From Burkholderiaceae bacterium (lineage in GTDB: Bacteria > Pseudomonadota > Gammaproteobacteria > Burkholderiales > Burkholderiaceae_E), in NCBI GenBank assembly GCA_016710525.1, contig JADJVQ010000026.1:20932-84931 (forward strand): DNA of 64,000 bases, given 5' to 3'. Position 1 is the stretch's first letter. Each line of letters begins with the position of its first letter. Below, one piece after another: positions 50,726-59,834 of the stretch. The translations under genes and the position numbers were made by a program. The notes under the pieces were generated by a model. The model was not told the origin of the DNA. It did not search any database and was given only the letters and a program-made list of their open reading frames with translations.

Positions 50726-52060
50726 ATGATCGTCCTCATGCCGCACTGCGGATTTCTCTCCGAGACTTCTCGGATGCTGCACATCGCGCAAGCGCTTCAG
50801 GCACAGGGCGAAGCGGTGGCGCTGGCCACCCATGGCGGGCCCTACCAGCGGGTGCTGGACGAGGCTGGCATGCCCTACACGCGGCTTTCGCCGGTCATGG
50901 ACACGGCGCGCTGTGCGCAGTATCTGCGTGACCTGGTGCAGATCGGCAGGCCCGGTGTGCGTCTGCAGCCGCCGCAGGAAGTGCGCGACAGCGTCGCCGC
51001 CGAGGTCGCCTTCTTTCGCGCGCAGGGGGCCCGGATGGCGGTGACCGGTTTCACGCTGACGGCCTACCTTTCCGCCCGGGCGGCTGGCATTCCGATGGCG
51101 TCCTCGCATGGTGGCTCTTTCGTGCCGCCTGTCTTCGAGAGGGGCCTGGCACCGATACCCACCACCATGCCGATCCCCGGCACCGAGTGGCTGCCCGGTT
51201 GGCTCAAGCGCAGGATGGCCAACAGTTCGGCGCATCGCATGCGCGGTCCGGTGAAGTTCCTCAACACGATCGCGGCCGAACTGAACATCGAGCCGGTTCC
51301 GTCGCTGGCGGCGATGATGCTGGCCGACCTCACCCTGGTGACCGATGTGCCCGAGGTGCTGGGCGTGAGCGCGGAAGAACTCGACGCATGGCGCCCGAAT
51401 CCGCCCGCCGCGTTCCGCTCGAACACTCGGCTCACCTATGTCGGCCCGATGTTTGCCCGGCTCGACACGCCGGTGCCCGCGGCGGTCGAGGCCTTTCTCG
51501 ATGGCAGCCAGCCGACCGCCTATGTGGTGCTGTCATCGAGCACGCCGCAGATGGTGAAGGCTGTCACCGCCCGAGTGCGCGAGGCGGGATTGCGGGTGAT
51601 CGTAGGCGCGACGATTCACGACGTCGGCCCGGTCAGCGATCCGCAGGTGGTGGTGGCCGGCGTATTGCCCAGTCATCGAATCATGCCGAGGGTGGACCTG
51701 GCCATCACCATGGGCGGGCAGGGCAGCGTGCAGACCGCCATGGCCAGCGGCACTCCCCTGGTGGGCATCCCCTTGCACCCGGAGCAGGAGCTCAACGTGG
51801 ATCTGGCCGTGCGCCAGGGCATGGCGCTGGCGATGGCCCCGCGACACGCGGCAGGCGAGCCGATGAGCCGCGCCGTGCGCCGACTGATCGAAGAGCCGGA
51901 CTTCAGGCACCAGGCCGAGCGGGTACGCGGCTTGTACGCCCACTGCGACGGCGCGGCGACTGCCGCGCAGGCGATCCGCAATTATCTGCGCAACCCTCGG
52001 GTACAGCCGAGTCTCGACAGCGGGCAGCGGGCCTTCGCGACGGATTCAATCAGTCGATGA
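50726..52060 (+). CDS. GT1-family glycosyltransferase
   Basis: A 444-residue glycosyltransferase of the UDP-glucuronosyl/macrolide type. The N-terminal acceptor half begins MIVLMPHCGFLSETSRMLHIA. The C-terminal donor half has VLSSSTPQMVKAVTARVREAG, then PRVDLAITMGGQGSVQTAMASG and GIPLHPEQELNVDLAVRQG, the sugar-nucleotide signature with the acidic residues of the family. Acceptor and sugar are unknown; antibiotic or toxin glycosylation is one possibility, given the MarR control inferred from the adjacent operator. Confidence 0.86.
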   Translation: MIVLMPHCGFLSETSRMLHIAQALQAQGEAVALATHGGPYQRVLDEAGMPYTRLSPVMDTARCAQYLRDLVQIGRPGVRLQPPQEVRDSVAAEVAFFRAQGARMAVTGFTLTAYLSARAAGIPMASSHGGSFVPPVFERGLAPIPTTMPIPGTEWLPGWLKRRMANSSAHRMRGPVKFLNTIAAELNIEPVPSLAAMMLADLTLVTDVPEVLGVSAEELDAWRPNPPAAFRSNTRLTYVGPMFARLDTPVPAAVEAFLDGSQPTAYVVLSSSTPQMVKAVTARVREAGLRVIVGATIHDVGPVSDPQVVVAGVLPSHRIMPRVDLAITMGGQGSVQTAMASGTPLVGIPLHPEQELNVDLAVRQGMALAMAPRHAAGEPMSRAVRRLIEEPDFRHQAERVRGLYAHCDGAATAAQAIRNYLRNPRVQPSLDSGQRAFATDSISR

Positions 52061-52094
52061 CGCTGCGCGAGGACGCGTGGACCACGGGAGCCGG

Positions 52095-53771
52095 TCAGAA
52101 CAATCCGATGATGCGCCCGTCGTCATCGACATCGATCGCCTCGGATGAGGGCTGCTTCGGCAGGCCCGGCATGGTGAGCAGATCGCCGCACACGAGCACC
52201 ACGAACTGCGCACCGGCCGACAGGCGGACCTCGCGGATGTTCAGCACATGACCGCCGGGCGCGCCGCGCAATGAGGGGTCGGTGGAGAACGAATACTGGG
52301 TCTTGGCGATGCACACCGGCAGGTGGCCGAAACCCAGGTCCTGCAGTTCCTGCAGGCGGGCGTGCACCTTCGCATCGGCGCTCACCGCGCTGGCGCCATA
52401 GAGCTGCATGGCCACCGCATTCGCCTTGTCCCATAGCGAGGCCTCGTCGGGGTAGCTGAAACGCAGGGCCGGCGTCGCGCTTTGGGCCAGTGTCCATACC
52501 GCGCTGGCAAGCTCCTGCGCGCCGGCTCCGCCATCCTGGAAATGCCGTGCGCGAATGACAGGCACGTCCTGATTCGACAGCCTGCGCCGCAGCATGGCCC
52601 ACTCGGCATCGGTGTCGTGGTCGAAGTGATTGACCGCGATCACGCACGGCAGCCCGAAGTGGCTGCGCAGATTGTGCAGGTGCCGCTCCAGATTGGCGAT
52701 GCCCTTTTCTAGACGAGGAAGATCCTCGTACGCGAGCTGATGCAGATCGGCACCGCCGTGATACTTCAATGCCCGCATTGTCGCCACCAGCACGACGACA
52801 TCGGGCACCAGCCCGGTCTTGCGGCATTTGATGTTGATGAACTTTTCTGCGCCCAGATCGGCACCGAATCCAGCCTCGGTGACCGTCACCTGCGCGAGCT
52901 TGAGCGCAGCGCGGGTGGCGATGACCGAACTGCAGCCGTGGGCGATATTCGCGAACGGACCCCCATGCACGAAAGCCGGGTTGTTCTCGAGGGTCTGGAC
53001 CAGGTTGGGCCGGATCGCATCGCGCAGCAGCGCTGCCATCGCCCCCTGCGCCTTGAGTTGGGCCGCAGTGACCGGCTTGCGATCGAAGGTCTGGCCGACG
53101 ACGATGCGGGCCAGGCCCTGCTTGAGGTCCTGCAGATCGGTCGCCAGGCAAAGGATGGCCATCACCTCGGAAGCCGCCACGATGTCGAAGCCATCTTCGC
53201 GCGGGTGGCCGTTGGCCGGACCGCCCAGGCCGACCACGATGTCGCGCAGGGCGCGGTCGTTCATGTCGATGACCCGCCGCCAGCTGACCCGGCGCGGGTC
53301 GATGCCCAGCGCATTGCCATGGTGGATGTGGTTGTCGACCAGGGCCGCCAGCAGGTTGTTGGCCAGCGCGATCGCATGGAAGTCGCCGGTGAAGTGCAGG
53401 TTGATGTCTTCCATCGGCACGATCTGCGAATGACCGCCACCGGCGGCGCCGCCCTTCATGCCGAACACCGGCCCGATCGAAGGCTCGCGAAGGCAGATGA
53501 TCGCGCTGTGGCCGATGCGGTTCAGCCCGTCGGCCAGCCCCACGGCGGTGGTGGTCTTGCCCTCGCCCGCCGGTGTGGGGCTGATGCCGCTGACCAGCAC
53601 CAGCTTGCCGTCGGGCCGTCCCGCCAGACCGGCGAGAAAGGGCAGGGACACCTTGGCCTTGTAGCGGCCGTAGCTGTCGAGCTGATCCTCCGGGATGCCA
53701 AGCCGGTCGCGGGCCAGCGGCACGATCGGCAGCAGCGAGGCGCGTTGGGCGATGTCGAGATCGTTCTTCAT
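52095..53771 (-). CDS. fhs: Formate-tetrahydrofolate ligase
   Basis: Joins formate to tetrahydrofolate with ATP, giving 10-formyl-THF for one-carbon metabolism. The 558-residue length is normal. Seen: the ATP loop TPAGEGKTTTAVGLADGL near residue 67, GAAGGGHSQIVPMEDINLHFTGD near 120, and VTEAGFGADLGAEKF near 310. ATG 53771 (MKNDLDIAQ) is preferred to a start 13 codons earlier. It stands alone between the glycosyltransferase gene and a nicotinamidase relic. Confidence 0.95.
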   Translation of the reverse strand: MKNDLDIAQRASLLPIVPLARDRLGIPEDQLDSYGRYKAKVSLPFLAGLAGRPDGKLVLVSGISPTPAGEGKTTTAVGLADGLNRIGHSAIICLREPSIGPVFGMKGGAAGGGHSQIVPMEDINLHFTGDFHAIALANNLLAALVDNHIHHGNALGIDPRRVSWRRVIDMNDRALRDIVVGLGGPANGHPREDGFDIVAASEVMAILCLATDLQDLKQGLARIVVGQTFDRKPVTAAQLKAQGAMAALLRDAIRPNLVQTLENNPAFVHGGPFANIAHGCSSVIATRAALKLAQVTVTEAGFGADLGAEKFINIKCRKTGLVPDVVVLVATMRALKYHGGADLHQLAYEDLPRLEKGIANLERHLHNLRSHFGLPCVIAVNHFDHDTDAEWAMLRRRLSNQDVPVIRARHFQDGGAGAQELASAVWTLAQSATPALRFSYPDEASLWDKANAVAMQLYGASAVSADAKVHARLQELQDLGFGHLPVCIAKTQYSFSTDPSLRGAPGGHVLNIREVRLSAGAQFVVLVCGDLLTMPGLPKQPSSEAIDVDDDGRIIGLF

Positions 53772-53844
53772 CCGGGTTCCTGGGGTCGACAGTACCGCAG
53801 GCGGATGCACCTTGCTCGGTGCTCCTGCCTGGAGGGACCGCCGC

Positions 53845-54015
53845 GACCGCCGCCGCGATCGTCGCGGCAGGCATCCTCGATCACCGCGGCCTTGAAGTCC
53901 GCCTAGCGCGCGTCCAGGGCCGTCCAGGCCACGCAGAAATCGGTGGCCAGGCCGCAGACGTAGACCTCGGCGATGCCACGCGATTTCAGGTTGCCGGCCA
54001 GGCCGGCGCCGGCTA
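53845..54015 (-). pseudogene. pncA: Internal fragment of nicotinamidase with nonsense codon
   Basis: On the minus strand a frame reads GLAGNLKSRGIAEVYVCGLA then TDFCVAWTALDAR, the catalytic-cysteine region of nicotinamidase, then TAG at 53903-53905, then ADFKAAVIEDACRDD, which is the normal continuation. So one stop (probably from CAG) interrupts an internal piece whose start (with the active Asp and Lys) and end are both missing. It is a decayed copy; the nearby genes are unrelated. Confidence 0.6.
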
Positions 54016-54178
54016 GCTGGAGATTACGACGGGAGACGATGGTCACGGGTTCCTCTGGGTTGACACTGGCGTTCGAATTCAGAATGGCAGTTCGGGCGTG
54101 CGATCGCAAGGCTTGTGCCGCGCCGCGAGAAGCGCGGACAATTTGCCACGTCGCGCTTGACGCCCAGGAGGGCTCGCC

Positions 54179-55222
54179 ATGACAGAAAAAAGCCGATTCA
54201 CCGGCACCGTCGATGCCGACTGGCTCGGCCGGCACACCGAAGCCGTGCTCGAACCGGATCTGCCGATCGTCGATCCGCACCATCATCTGTGGCTGCATCC
54301 GGACAATGTCTATCTGATGCCGGATCTGCTCGAGGACCTGGCGAGCGGTCATGACGTGCGCGCGACGGTGTTCGAGGAATGCCGTTCGATGTATCGCGCC
54401 GACGGCCCCCCTGAGTGGCGCTCGCTGGGCGAGACTGAATTCGTCAATGGCGTGGCGGCGATGAGCGCGAGCGGGCTGTTCGGTCCGGTACGCGCCTGCG
54501 CGGCGATTGTCGGCCATGTCGATCTGCGCCTGGGCGAACGCGCCGGCCCGATCCTGCAGGCGCATGTCGCCGCGGCGGGCGGGCGCTTTCGGGGTGTGCG
54601 GTTCGCGACGGTGTGGCATGCCGACGAAAGCCTGCACCGCGCATTCCCCAAGCCCGCCATGCTGGCCGATCCGGGTGTGCGCCAGGGCATCGCCTGCCTG
54701 GATGCGCTGGGTCTGTCGCTCGATGCCTGGGTTTATCACACCCAACTCGACGAGGTGGCCGCGCTTGCGCAGGCGTTTCCGGATCTGACGATCGTGCTCA
54801 ACCACATCGGCGTGCCGATTCTGGGCGGACCCTACTCGGGGCGTCGCGACGAGGTGCTCGCCACCTGGAAGGCGGCGATGAAGCGGCTGGCCGAACACCC
54901 TAAGGTGTTCGTGAAGGTCGGCGCGATCCCGATCCGGCTGCCCGGCGATCCGCCGGCCGACCGGTCGATGCCACCCGCCTCGGACGCGGTCGCGCGAGCC
55001 TGGCGCCCCTTCGTCGAACCCTGCGTCGAGTATTTCGGCGCGCAGCGCTGCATGTTCGAGAGCAACTTCCCGGTGCAAAAGCGCTGGTGCAGCTACCAGG
55101 TCGTCTGGAACGCCTTCAAGCGCGTCGCGTTCGGTGCCTCCATCGAGGAGAAGCAGGCGCTGTTCGCGGGCAGCGCGGCGCGGGCTTATAAGCTCGAGGG
55201 CGTGGATCTCGCGCGCCGCTGA
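54179..55222 (+). CDS. Amidohydrolase-related protein (amidohydrolase 2 type)
   Basis: A 347-residue metal-dependent hydrolase of the TIM-barrel amidohydrolase 2 group. Seen: LPIVDPHHHLWLHP near residue 29 with metal-binding HxH, RGVRFATVWHADES near 141, NHIGVPILGGPYSG near 212, and MFESNFPVQKRW near 300 with the catalytic Asp position replaced by Glu/Asn context. Members act as lactonases or decarboxylases. The ATG follows an AGGAGG site. The last three codons begin a 13-bp tandem repeat. Confidence 0.86.
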   Translation: MTEKSRFTGTVDADWLGRHTEAVLEPDLPIVDPHHHLWLHPDNVYLMPDLLEDLASGHDVRATVFEECRSMYRADGPPEWRSLGETEFVNGVAAMSASGLFGPVRACAAIVGHVDLRLGERAGPILQAHVAAAGGRFRGVRFATVWHADESLHRAFPKPAMLADPGVRQGIACLDALGLSLDAWVYHTQLDEVAALAQAFPDLTIVLNHIGVPILGGPYSGRRDEVLATWKAAMKRLAEHPKVFVKVGAIPIRLPGDPPADRSMPPASDAVARAWRPFVEPCVEYFGAQRCMFESNFPVQKRWCSYQVVWNAFKRVAFGASIEEKQALFAGSAARAYKLEGVDLARR

Positions 55223-55265
55223 GACCCGCCGCTGAGACCCGCCGCTGAGACCCGCCGCTGAGACC
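55214..55265 (+). repeat. 13-bp tandem repeat, four perfect copies, over the amidohydrolase stop
   Basis: CGCCGCTGAGACC repeated four times without change (55214-55226, 55227-55239, 55240-55252, 55253-55265). The first unit holds the last codons and TGA of the amidohydrolase gene. Same period as the purB array but a different unit. Confidence 0.92.
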
Positions 55266-55326
55266 TTATGCGCGCGGCGGCCGGCCAGCGCCGATGGCCG
55301 GTTCGGTCAGGATCGCCGCCGGCCGG

Positions 55327-56721
55327 CTAGACCAGATCGGGATGCCTCTGCGTCCACCCGGTGGCCTGCTCGTAGCAGTGCGCCACCCGATAGACGAGCG
55401 CCTCGCTGAATGGCTTGCCGACGATCTGCATCGACAAGGGCAGGCCGTTCTTGCTGAAGCCCGTGGGCACCGAGATTGCCGGGCTGCCGGTGAGATTGAA
55501 CGGCGCGCGCGACTGCCGGGCGTAGGCTTGCTCCAGCGCCTGCGGATCGTCGATGCGGCAGGCGGGGTCCATCGAATTCGAGGTGATGACGATGTCCACC
55601 TCCGAGAACAGCGCATGGAACGCGTCGGCAAGTTTGCGGCGCAGGCGCGTCGCGTTCACATAGTCCGCCGCGCGCACGAAGGCGCCCGCCATCAGCCGCT
55701 CGCGGCCGAGCGCGCCGTAGTCCTGCGCACGCTCGCGCATCCACTGTTCGTGGATGGCGAAGGCCTCGCTGGTCAGGATGACGCGATTGCAGGTGGCGTA
55801 TTCGCCCAGCGGCGCGGTGGTGATGTCGCGCACCTGTGCGCCGAGTGCTTCGAATCTGCGCAAGGCCGCTTCGATGCTGGTGGCCATCTCGGGATCGGCC
55901 TGCATGTCATCGGCAAAAAAATGCCGGATCACGCCGATGCGAAGACCTTTCACATCGCGCCCGAGTTCCGAGGTGTATCCGCCGGCGGCCCGGTTCGCGC
56001 TGCCCGGGTCCTGCGCGTCGTGGCCGGCGATCACATCGAGCATCAGCGCGTTGTCGCGCACCGTGCGCGTCAGCGGGCCCAGGTGATCGAGCGAGAACGA
56101 CAGCGGCACCACGCCGCGCCGGCTGACCAGGCCGTAGGTGGGCTTCATGCCCACGACGCCGCACTGACCGGCCGGGTTGCGGATCGAGCCGCCGGTGTCG
56201 CTGCCGATCGCCGCGGGCAGGAAGCCAGCCGCCGTCGCCGCGCCCGAGCCGCTCGATGAGCCGCCGCAGAAGTGATCGCGGTTCCAGGGGTTGCGCGCGG
56301 GCGGCCAGGGCAGGTCGAACGACGGCCCGCCGATCGCGAACTCGTGGGTCGACAGCTTGCCCATGAACACGCCGCCGGCATCGCGCAGCTTTTGGGTGAC
56401 CACCGCGTCCGCCTGGGCGATGCTGTCCTGAAGGATCTTCGAGTGCGCGGTGGTGGGCAGACCCTGGTAGTCGACGATGTCCTTCAGGCCGAAGGGCACG
56501 CCGTGAAACGGTCCGCGCCACTCGCCCCGCATGATCTGCGCTTCGGCGCGGCGCGCATCCGCAAGCGCGAGCTCGGGGGTTGCGCGCAGATACGCGTTGT
56601 AGTGCGGATCGTGGCGCTCGCCGTGCGCGATCAGCGCGCTTGCGTATTCGACCGGCGACAGCTGCTTCGTTTTCAGCAGCACCGAGGCTTGGGCGATGGT
56701 GAGCCAGGCAAGCTCTGTCAT
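55327..56721 (-). CDS. Amidase (amidase-signature family)
   Basis: A 464-residue amidase-signature enzyme with the Ser-cisSer-Lys triad in place: Lys80 in GVPFGLKDIV, Ser155 in FCGGSSSGSG, Ser179 in GSDTGGSIRNPA. It hydrolyses an amide to acid and ammonia; relatives include AtzF, GatA and nicotinamide or indoleacetamide hydrolases. ATG 56721 overlaps the end of a 68-residue gene by four bases, an arrangement like that of amidases with a small GatC/AtzG-like subunit. The substrate is unknown. Confidence 0.9.
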   Translation of the reverse strand: MTELAWLTIAQASVLLKTKQLSPVEYASALIAHGERHDPHYNAYLRATPELALADARRAEAQIMRGEWRGPFHGVPFGLKDIVDYQGLPTTAHSKILQDSIAQADAVVTQKLRDAGGVFMGKLSTHEFAIGGPSFDLPWPPARNPWNRDHFCGGSSSGSGAATAAGFLPAAIGSDTGGSIRNPAGQCGVVGMKPTYGLVSRRGVVPLSFSLDHLGPLTRTVRDNALMLDVIAGHDAQDPGSANRAAGGYTSELGRDVKGLRIGVIRHFFADDMQADPEMATSIEAALRRFEALGAQVRDITTAPLGEYATCNRVILTSEAFAIHEQWMRERAQDYGALGRERLMAGAFVRAADYVNATRLRRKLADAFHALFSEVDIVITSNSMDPACRIDDPQALEQAYARQSRAPFNLTGSPAISVPTGFSKNGLPLSMQIVGKPFSEALVYRVAHCYEQATGWTQRHPDLV

Positions 56722-56924
56722 GGCGGGCTCCGGTCCACCAGGCTGAAGACATGGGCCGGTTCGTCGGCGAGGCTCAGCGTGGCGGTGCGCAAGGCGGTGC
56801 GCCGGGCTCGCGATGCCAGGGTCGCGCGCAGGAGTTCCTGCAGCTGTCCGTCGCTCAGCCCGGTCATGCCGATGCCTTCGGCCATCGTGCGGACGTCGTC
56901 GATGCTCAGGTCGACCTTGGTCAT
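56718..56924 (-). CDS. Small GatC/AtzG-like amidase partner
   Basis: A 68-residue helical protein (DDVRTMAEGIGMTGLSDGQL, then QELLRATLASRARRTAL, and EPAHVFSLVDRSPP at the end). Small helical proteins ending in an EPAxxF segment are encoded next to amidase-signature enzymes (AtzG, GatC, DUF4089 types) and wrap around them. Its stop overlaps the amidase start by four bases, which supports that role. The family is not certain from sequence alone. Confidence 0.65.
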   Translation of the reverse strand: MTKVDLSIDDVRTMAEGIGMTGLSDGQLQELLRATLASRARRTALRTATLSLADEPAHVFSLVDRSPP

Positions 56925-56950
56925 GGCGATCTCCCGATTCCGTCGTGTCG

Positions 56951-59530
56951 TCAGACGCCGAAGAACCCGCGGATGGCGGCCGCCATCTCGGCACGAACCG
57001 GGGCGCCCGAAGGCAGCACGCCCACCGCGGTGACCGAGGTGTGGATGTGGCCGCGGCAGGGCAGGTGCCTGACCGGTACCCCTGCCGCTGCCAGCGCCGC
57101 CGCGTAGGCATTGCCCTGATCGCGCAGCGGGTCGAACTCGGCGGTGACGACCATGGCGGGCGGCAATCCGGCCAGGCTCGCCGCCCGCAGCGGTGAGGCC
57201 TTCGGGTCGAGCCGCTCGGTCTGGTCCGCATAGGCATTCCAGAACCAGTCCATCAGCGGCCGGGTCAGGATGTAGCCCTCGCTGTTCGAGTCATACGAGC
57301 CGCCGCTGGCGCCCCCATCGGTCACCGGCGTGAGCAGCAGCTGGCCCGACAGCGCCGGCCCGTCGTGGTCGCGGGCGAGCTGGCTGACGACGGCCGCGAG
57401 GTTGGCGCCGGCGCTCCAGCCCGCAACCGCCACACGGCCGGCAATGCCGCCGAGTTGGCCGGCATGGCCGGCGACCCATTTCAGGGCGGCGAAGGCGTCG
57501 TCCGCGGCGGCGGGGAAACGCTGCTCGGGCCCGTGGCGGTAGTTCACCGACACGATGAGCGCGCCCGATCGGTCGCACAGGTCTCGGCAGAAGGGATCGT
57601 CCGAGATCGCACTGCCGAGCACCCAGCCGCCCCCGTGGTAGTAAACGACCACGGGGTGCGGCCCCTCGCTCTTGGGCCGGTACAGCCGGTACTCGAGCGT
57701 ATTGCCGGCGGCCCCCGGCAGCGTGCCGTCCAGGACCTCGCCCACGTCGGGCCCCGCTGGCCGGGCGGCGCCCAAGGCGAGGCTGAGCGCACGCGCATCG
57801 ACCGCCGACAGGGTTTCGAAGCGCGGCAGGTTCAGCGCCGCGACCGTCTGGAGCAGCAGCTCGATGTCCGGCATCAGCGTCTTGATCTTTCCGTCGTTGA
57901 CGACCCGGCCCTTGGGCCCCGTGCGCTCGAACCCGAGGTAGCCCCGCTTCACCACGTCGTCGCAGGCCTTGCGATACGAGCCGACACCGCCGGCATAGGG
58001 CATCAGCACACGCGGCTTGCCGGGCACGTTGGCGCCCACATACCAGGAGTTGGCCTTGAGCAGCAGCGAGATGTCGCCGAAATCGTTGGTGTGCTGCACC
58101 CATGCGTCGACGGCGGTCTGGGTCGGCTCGATGGTGGTGTATCCCTCGTCGCGCAGGCGGACCAGGCAGCCGGTGATCCAGTCCACATGCTGCTCGATCG
58201 AGACGATCATGTTCGAGAGCACCGACGGGCTCTGCGGGCCGGTGACCATGAACAGGTTCGGGAAGTGCCGCGACATCAGCCCGAGATAGGTGTGCGGGCC
58301 GGCCTCCCAGGCTATCTTGAGTGTGTGGCCGTCGCGGCCCGTGATGTCGACGTTCACCATGGCACCGGTCATCGCGTCGAAGCCGGTGGCGAACACGATG
58401 GCGTCGAACGCGAGCGACTCGTCGACGAGATCGATGCCGCGCTCGGTGATCGTGCGGATAGGCTGGCGTCGCATGTTCACCAGCCGCACATGGGGCAGGT
58501 TGTAGGTCTGGTAGTAGCCGCTGTCCACGCACAGGCGCTTGGCGCCGATGGGGTAGCTCTTGGGGCAGAGGTCTTCGGCGGTTTGCGGATCCTTGACGGT
58601 GGCGCGGATCTTGTTGCGCACGAACTCGGCGAGGTGCTCGTTGGCAGCCGGGTTGGTCATCGTGTCGGAGAAGCAGTTGATGAACTCGACCAGGCCGCCA
58701 CGTTGCCAGGCCGCCTCGTAGACCCGGTTGCGCTCCTCGGCGGTGACGCTGAGCGCGCTGACGGTGCTGTAGGTGAACTTCACGCCGGACTTGGACTCGC
58801 GCTCGGCCTTGCGGAACGCATCACGGTCGGACCAGTATTCGTCGAGCACGTGCTGGGCGATCGGGCCGTTGTGCGCGGGAATCGAGTAGCTGGGCGTGCG
58901 CTGGAATACAGTCACCTGCGCGGCCTGCGAGGCGATGACGGGAATCGACTGGATCGCCGACGAGCCCGTGCCGATCACGGCGACGCGCTTGCCGGTGAAG
59001 TCCACGCCCTGGTGCGGCCAGCGGCTGGTGAGGTAGGTGGCGCCCTTGAAGCGCTCCTTGCCCTCGATGTCGACCTCCTTGGGGACCGACAGGGTTCCGG
59101 AGGCCATCACGTAGTAGTGTGCGCTGATCGTCTCGCCGGTAGACGTGACGATGGTCCAGCGTCCGGTTTGCTCGTTCCAGATCGCCGCGTCGACCCGGGT
59201 GTCGAAAGTGATGTCCTTGCGCAGGTCGTAACGCTCGGCGATATGCCGGGCGTACTTCAGGAGTTCAGGCTGGGGCGCGTACTTCTCGGTCCATTTCCAC
59301 TCCTTCTCCAGCTGGGGATCGAAGCTCATCGAGTATTCGAGGCTCTGGATGTCCACCCGCGCGCCGGGGTAGCGGTTCCAGTACCAGGTGCCGCCCACGT
59401 CCGATCCGGCCTCGATCACCCTGACCGAGAAGCCCAGCGGCCGAAGTTTGTGGAGCAGGTACATGCCGGCGAACCCGGCGCCGACCACCACCACGTCCCA
59501 ATCGCTGCGAGCCGACACCGTGTTCGTCAT
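56951..59530 (-). CDS. Baeyer-Villiger-type flavin monooxygenase fused to an alpha/beta hydrolase
   Basis: An 859-residue two-domain protein. Residues 1 to about 550 are a Baeyer-Villiger-type monooxygenase: FAD loop GAGFAG (17-22), GGTWYWNRYPGARVD (46-60), and NADPH loop GTGSSA (187-192). The diagnostic FxGxxxHxxxWP stretch (161-172) has Leu167 instead of His. From about residue 590 to the end is a hormone-sensitive-lipase-type hydrolase: oxyanion HGGGW (632-636), nucleophile GWSAG (704-708), Asp in EFDPLRD (near 800) and a His in RGHIHT (near 830). The pairing suggests that a ketone is oxidised to an ester that is then hydrolysed. The frame is unbroken across both parts. Confidence 0.9.
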   Translation of the reverse strand: MTNTVSARSDWDVVVVGAGFAGMYLLHKLRPLGFSVRVIEAGSDVGGTWYWNRYPGARVDIQSLEYSMSFDPQLEKEWKWTEKYAPQPELLKYARHIAERYDLRKDITFDTRVDAAIWNEQTGRWTIVTSTGETISAHYYVMASGTLSVPKEVDIEGKERFKGATYLTSRWPHQGVDFTGKRVAVIGTGSSAIQSIPVIASQAAQVTVFQRTPSYSIPAHNGPIAQHVLDEYWSDRDAFRKAERESKSGVKFTYSTVSALSVTAEERNRVYEAAWQRGGLVEFINCFSDTMTNPAANEHLAEFVRNKIRATVKDPQTAEDLCPKSYPIGAKRLCVDSGYYQTYNLPHVRLVNMRRQPIRTITERGIDLVDESLAFDAIVFATGFDAMTGAMVNVDITGRDGHTLKIAWEAGPHTYLGLMSRHFPNLFMVTGPQSPSVLSNMIVSIEQHVDWITGCLVRLRDEGYTTIEPTQTAVDAWVQHTNDFGDISLLLKANSWYVGANVPGKPRVLMPYAGGVGSYRKACDDVVKRGYLGFERTGPKGRVVNDGKIKTLMPDIELLLQTVAALNLPRFETLSAVDARALSLALGAARPAGPDVGEVLDGTLPGAAGNTLEYRLYRPKSEGPHPVVVYYHGGGWVLGSAISDDPFCRDLCDRSGALIVSVNYRHGPEQRFPAAADDAFAALKWVAGHAGQLGGIAGRVAVAGWSAGANLAAVVSQLARDHDGPALSGQLLLTPVTDGGASGGSYDSNSEGYILTRPLMDWFWNAYADQTERLDPKASPLRAASLAGLPPAMVVTAEFDPLRDQGNAYAAALAAAGVPVRHLPCRGHIHTSVTAVGVLPSGAPVRAEMAAAIRGFFGV

Positions 59531-59639
59531 GGAGAATCCTTGTCTCGTGAGTGTATCGAGGCGTGCCGATCGGGTGTCGTCGGCCGCCTGCGGTTGATCG
59601 GGATGTCAGCGAAGCGGTGGGGAAACCGTACCGGTCGAG

Positions 59640-59834
59640 TCAGCCCGGTGGTGTCTGTTGCCGCTCGAAGCGTTCGATCGCCTCCAGGCGACGCTTGCGG
59701 ATCAGGCGGTTGCGCTGGCAGAAGTCGCAAGCGCCATGCGGGCGGCAGGTCGCATCACCCGAGCCGAAGAGACCGCGTTCGCGGTATCCCCTGCGGTGCT
59801 CTTTGCCGTGCTTGATGGACTGTTCGAGGCTCAT
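59640..59834 (-). CDS. Small conserved Cys-containing protein
   Basis: A 64-residue basic protein opening MSLEQSIKHGKEHRRGYRER, with CRPHGACDFCQRNR in the middle (three Cys and a His, a possible zinc knuckle). This resembles a widespread family of very short proteins starting SLExSIxxGKEHRxxYR with CxxHGxCPYC. The function is unknown. Its ATG overlaps the end of the gamma-glutamylcyclotransferase gene by four bases, so the two are co-translated. Confidence 0.72.
   Translation of the reverse strand: MSLEQSIKHGKEHRRGYRERGLFGSGDATCRPHGACDFCQRNRLIRKRRLEAIERFERQQTPPG

Noticed and set aside
55223..55326. CRISPR-like array from the four 13-bp repeats
   Set aside because: There are no spacers between units and the unit is too short; it is a simple tandem repeat.
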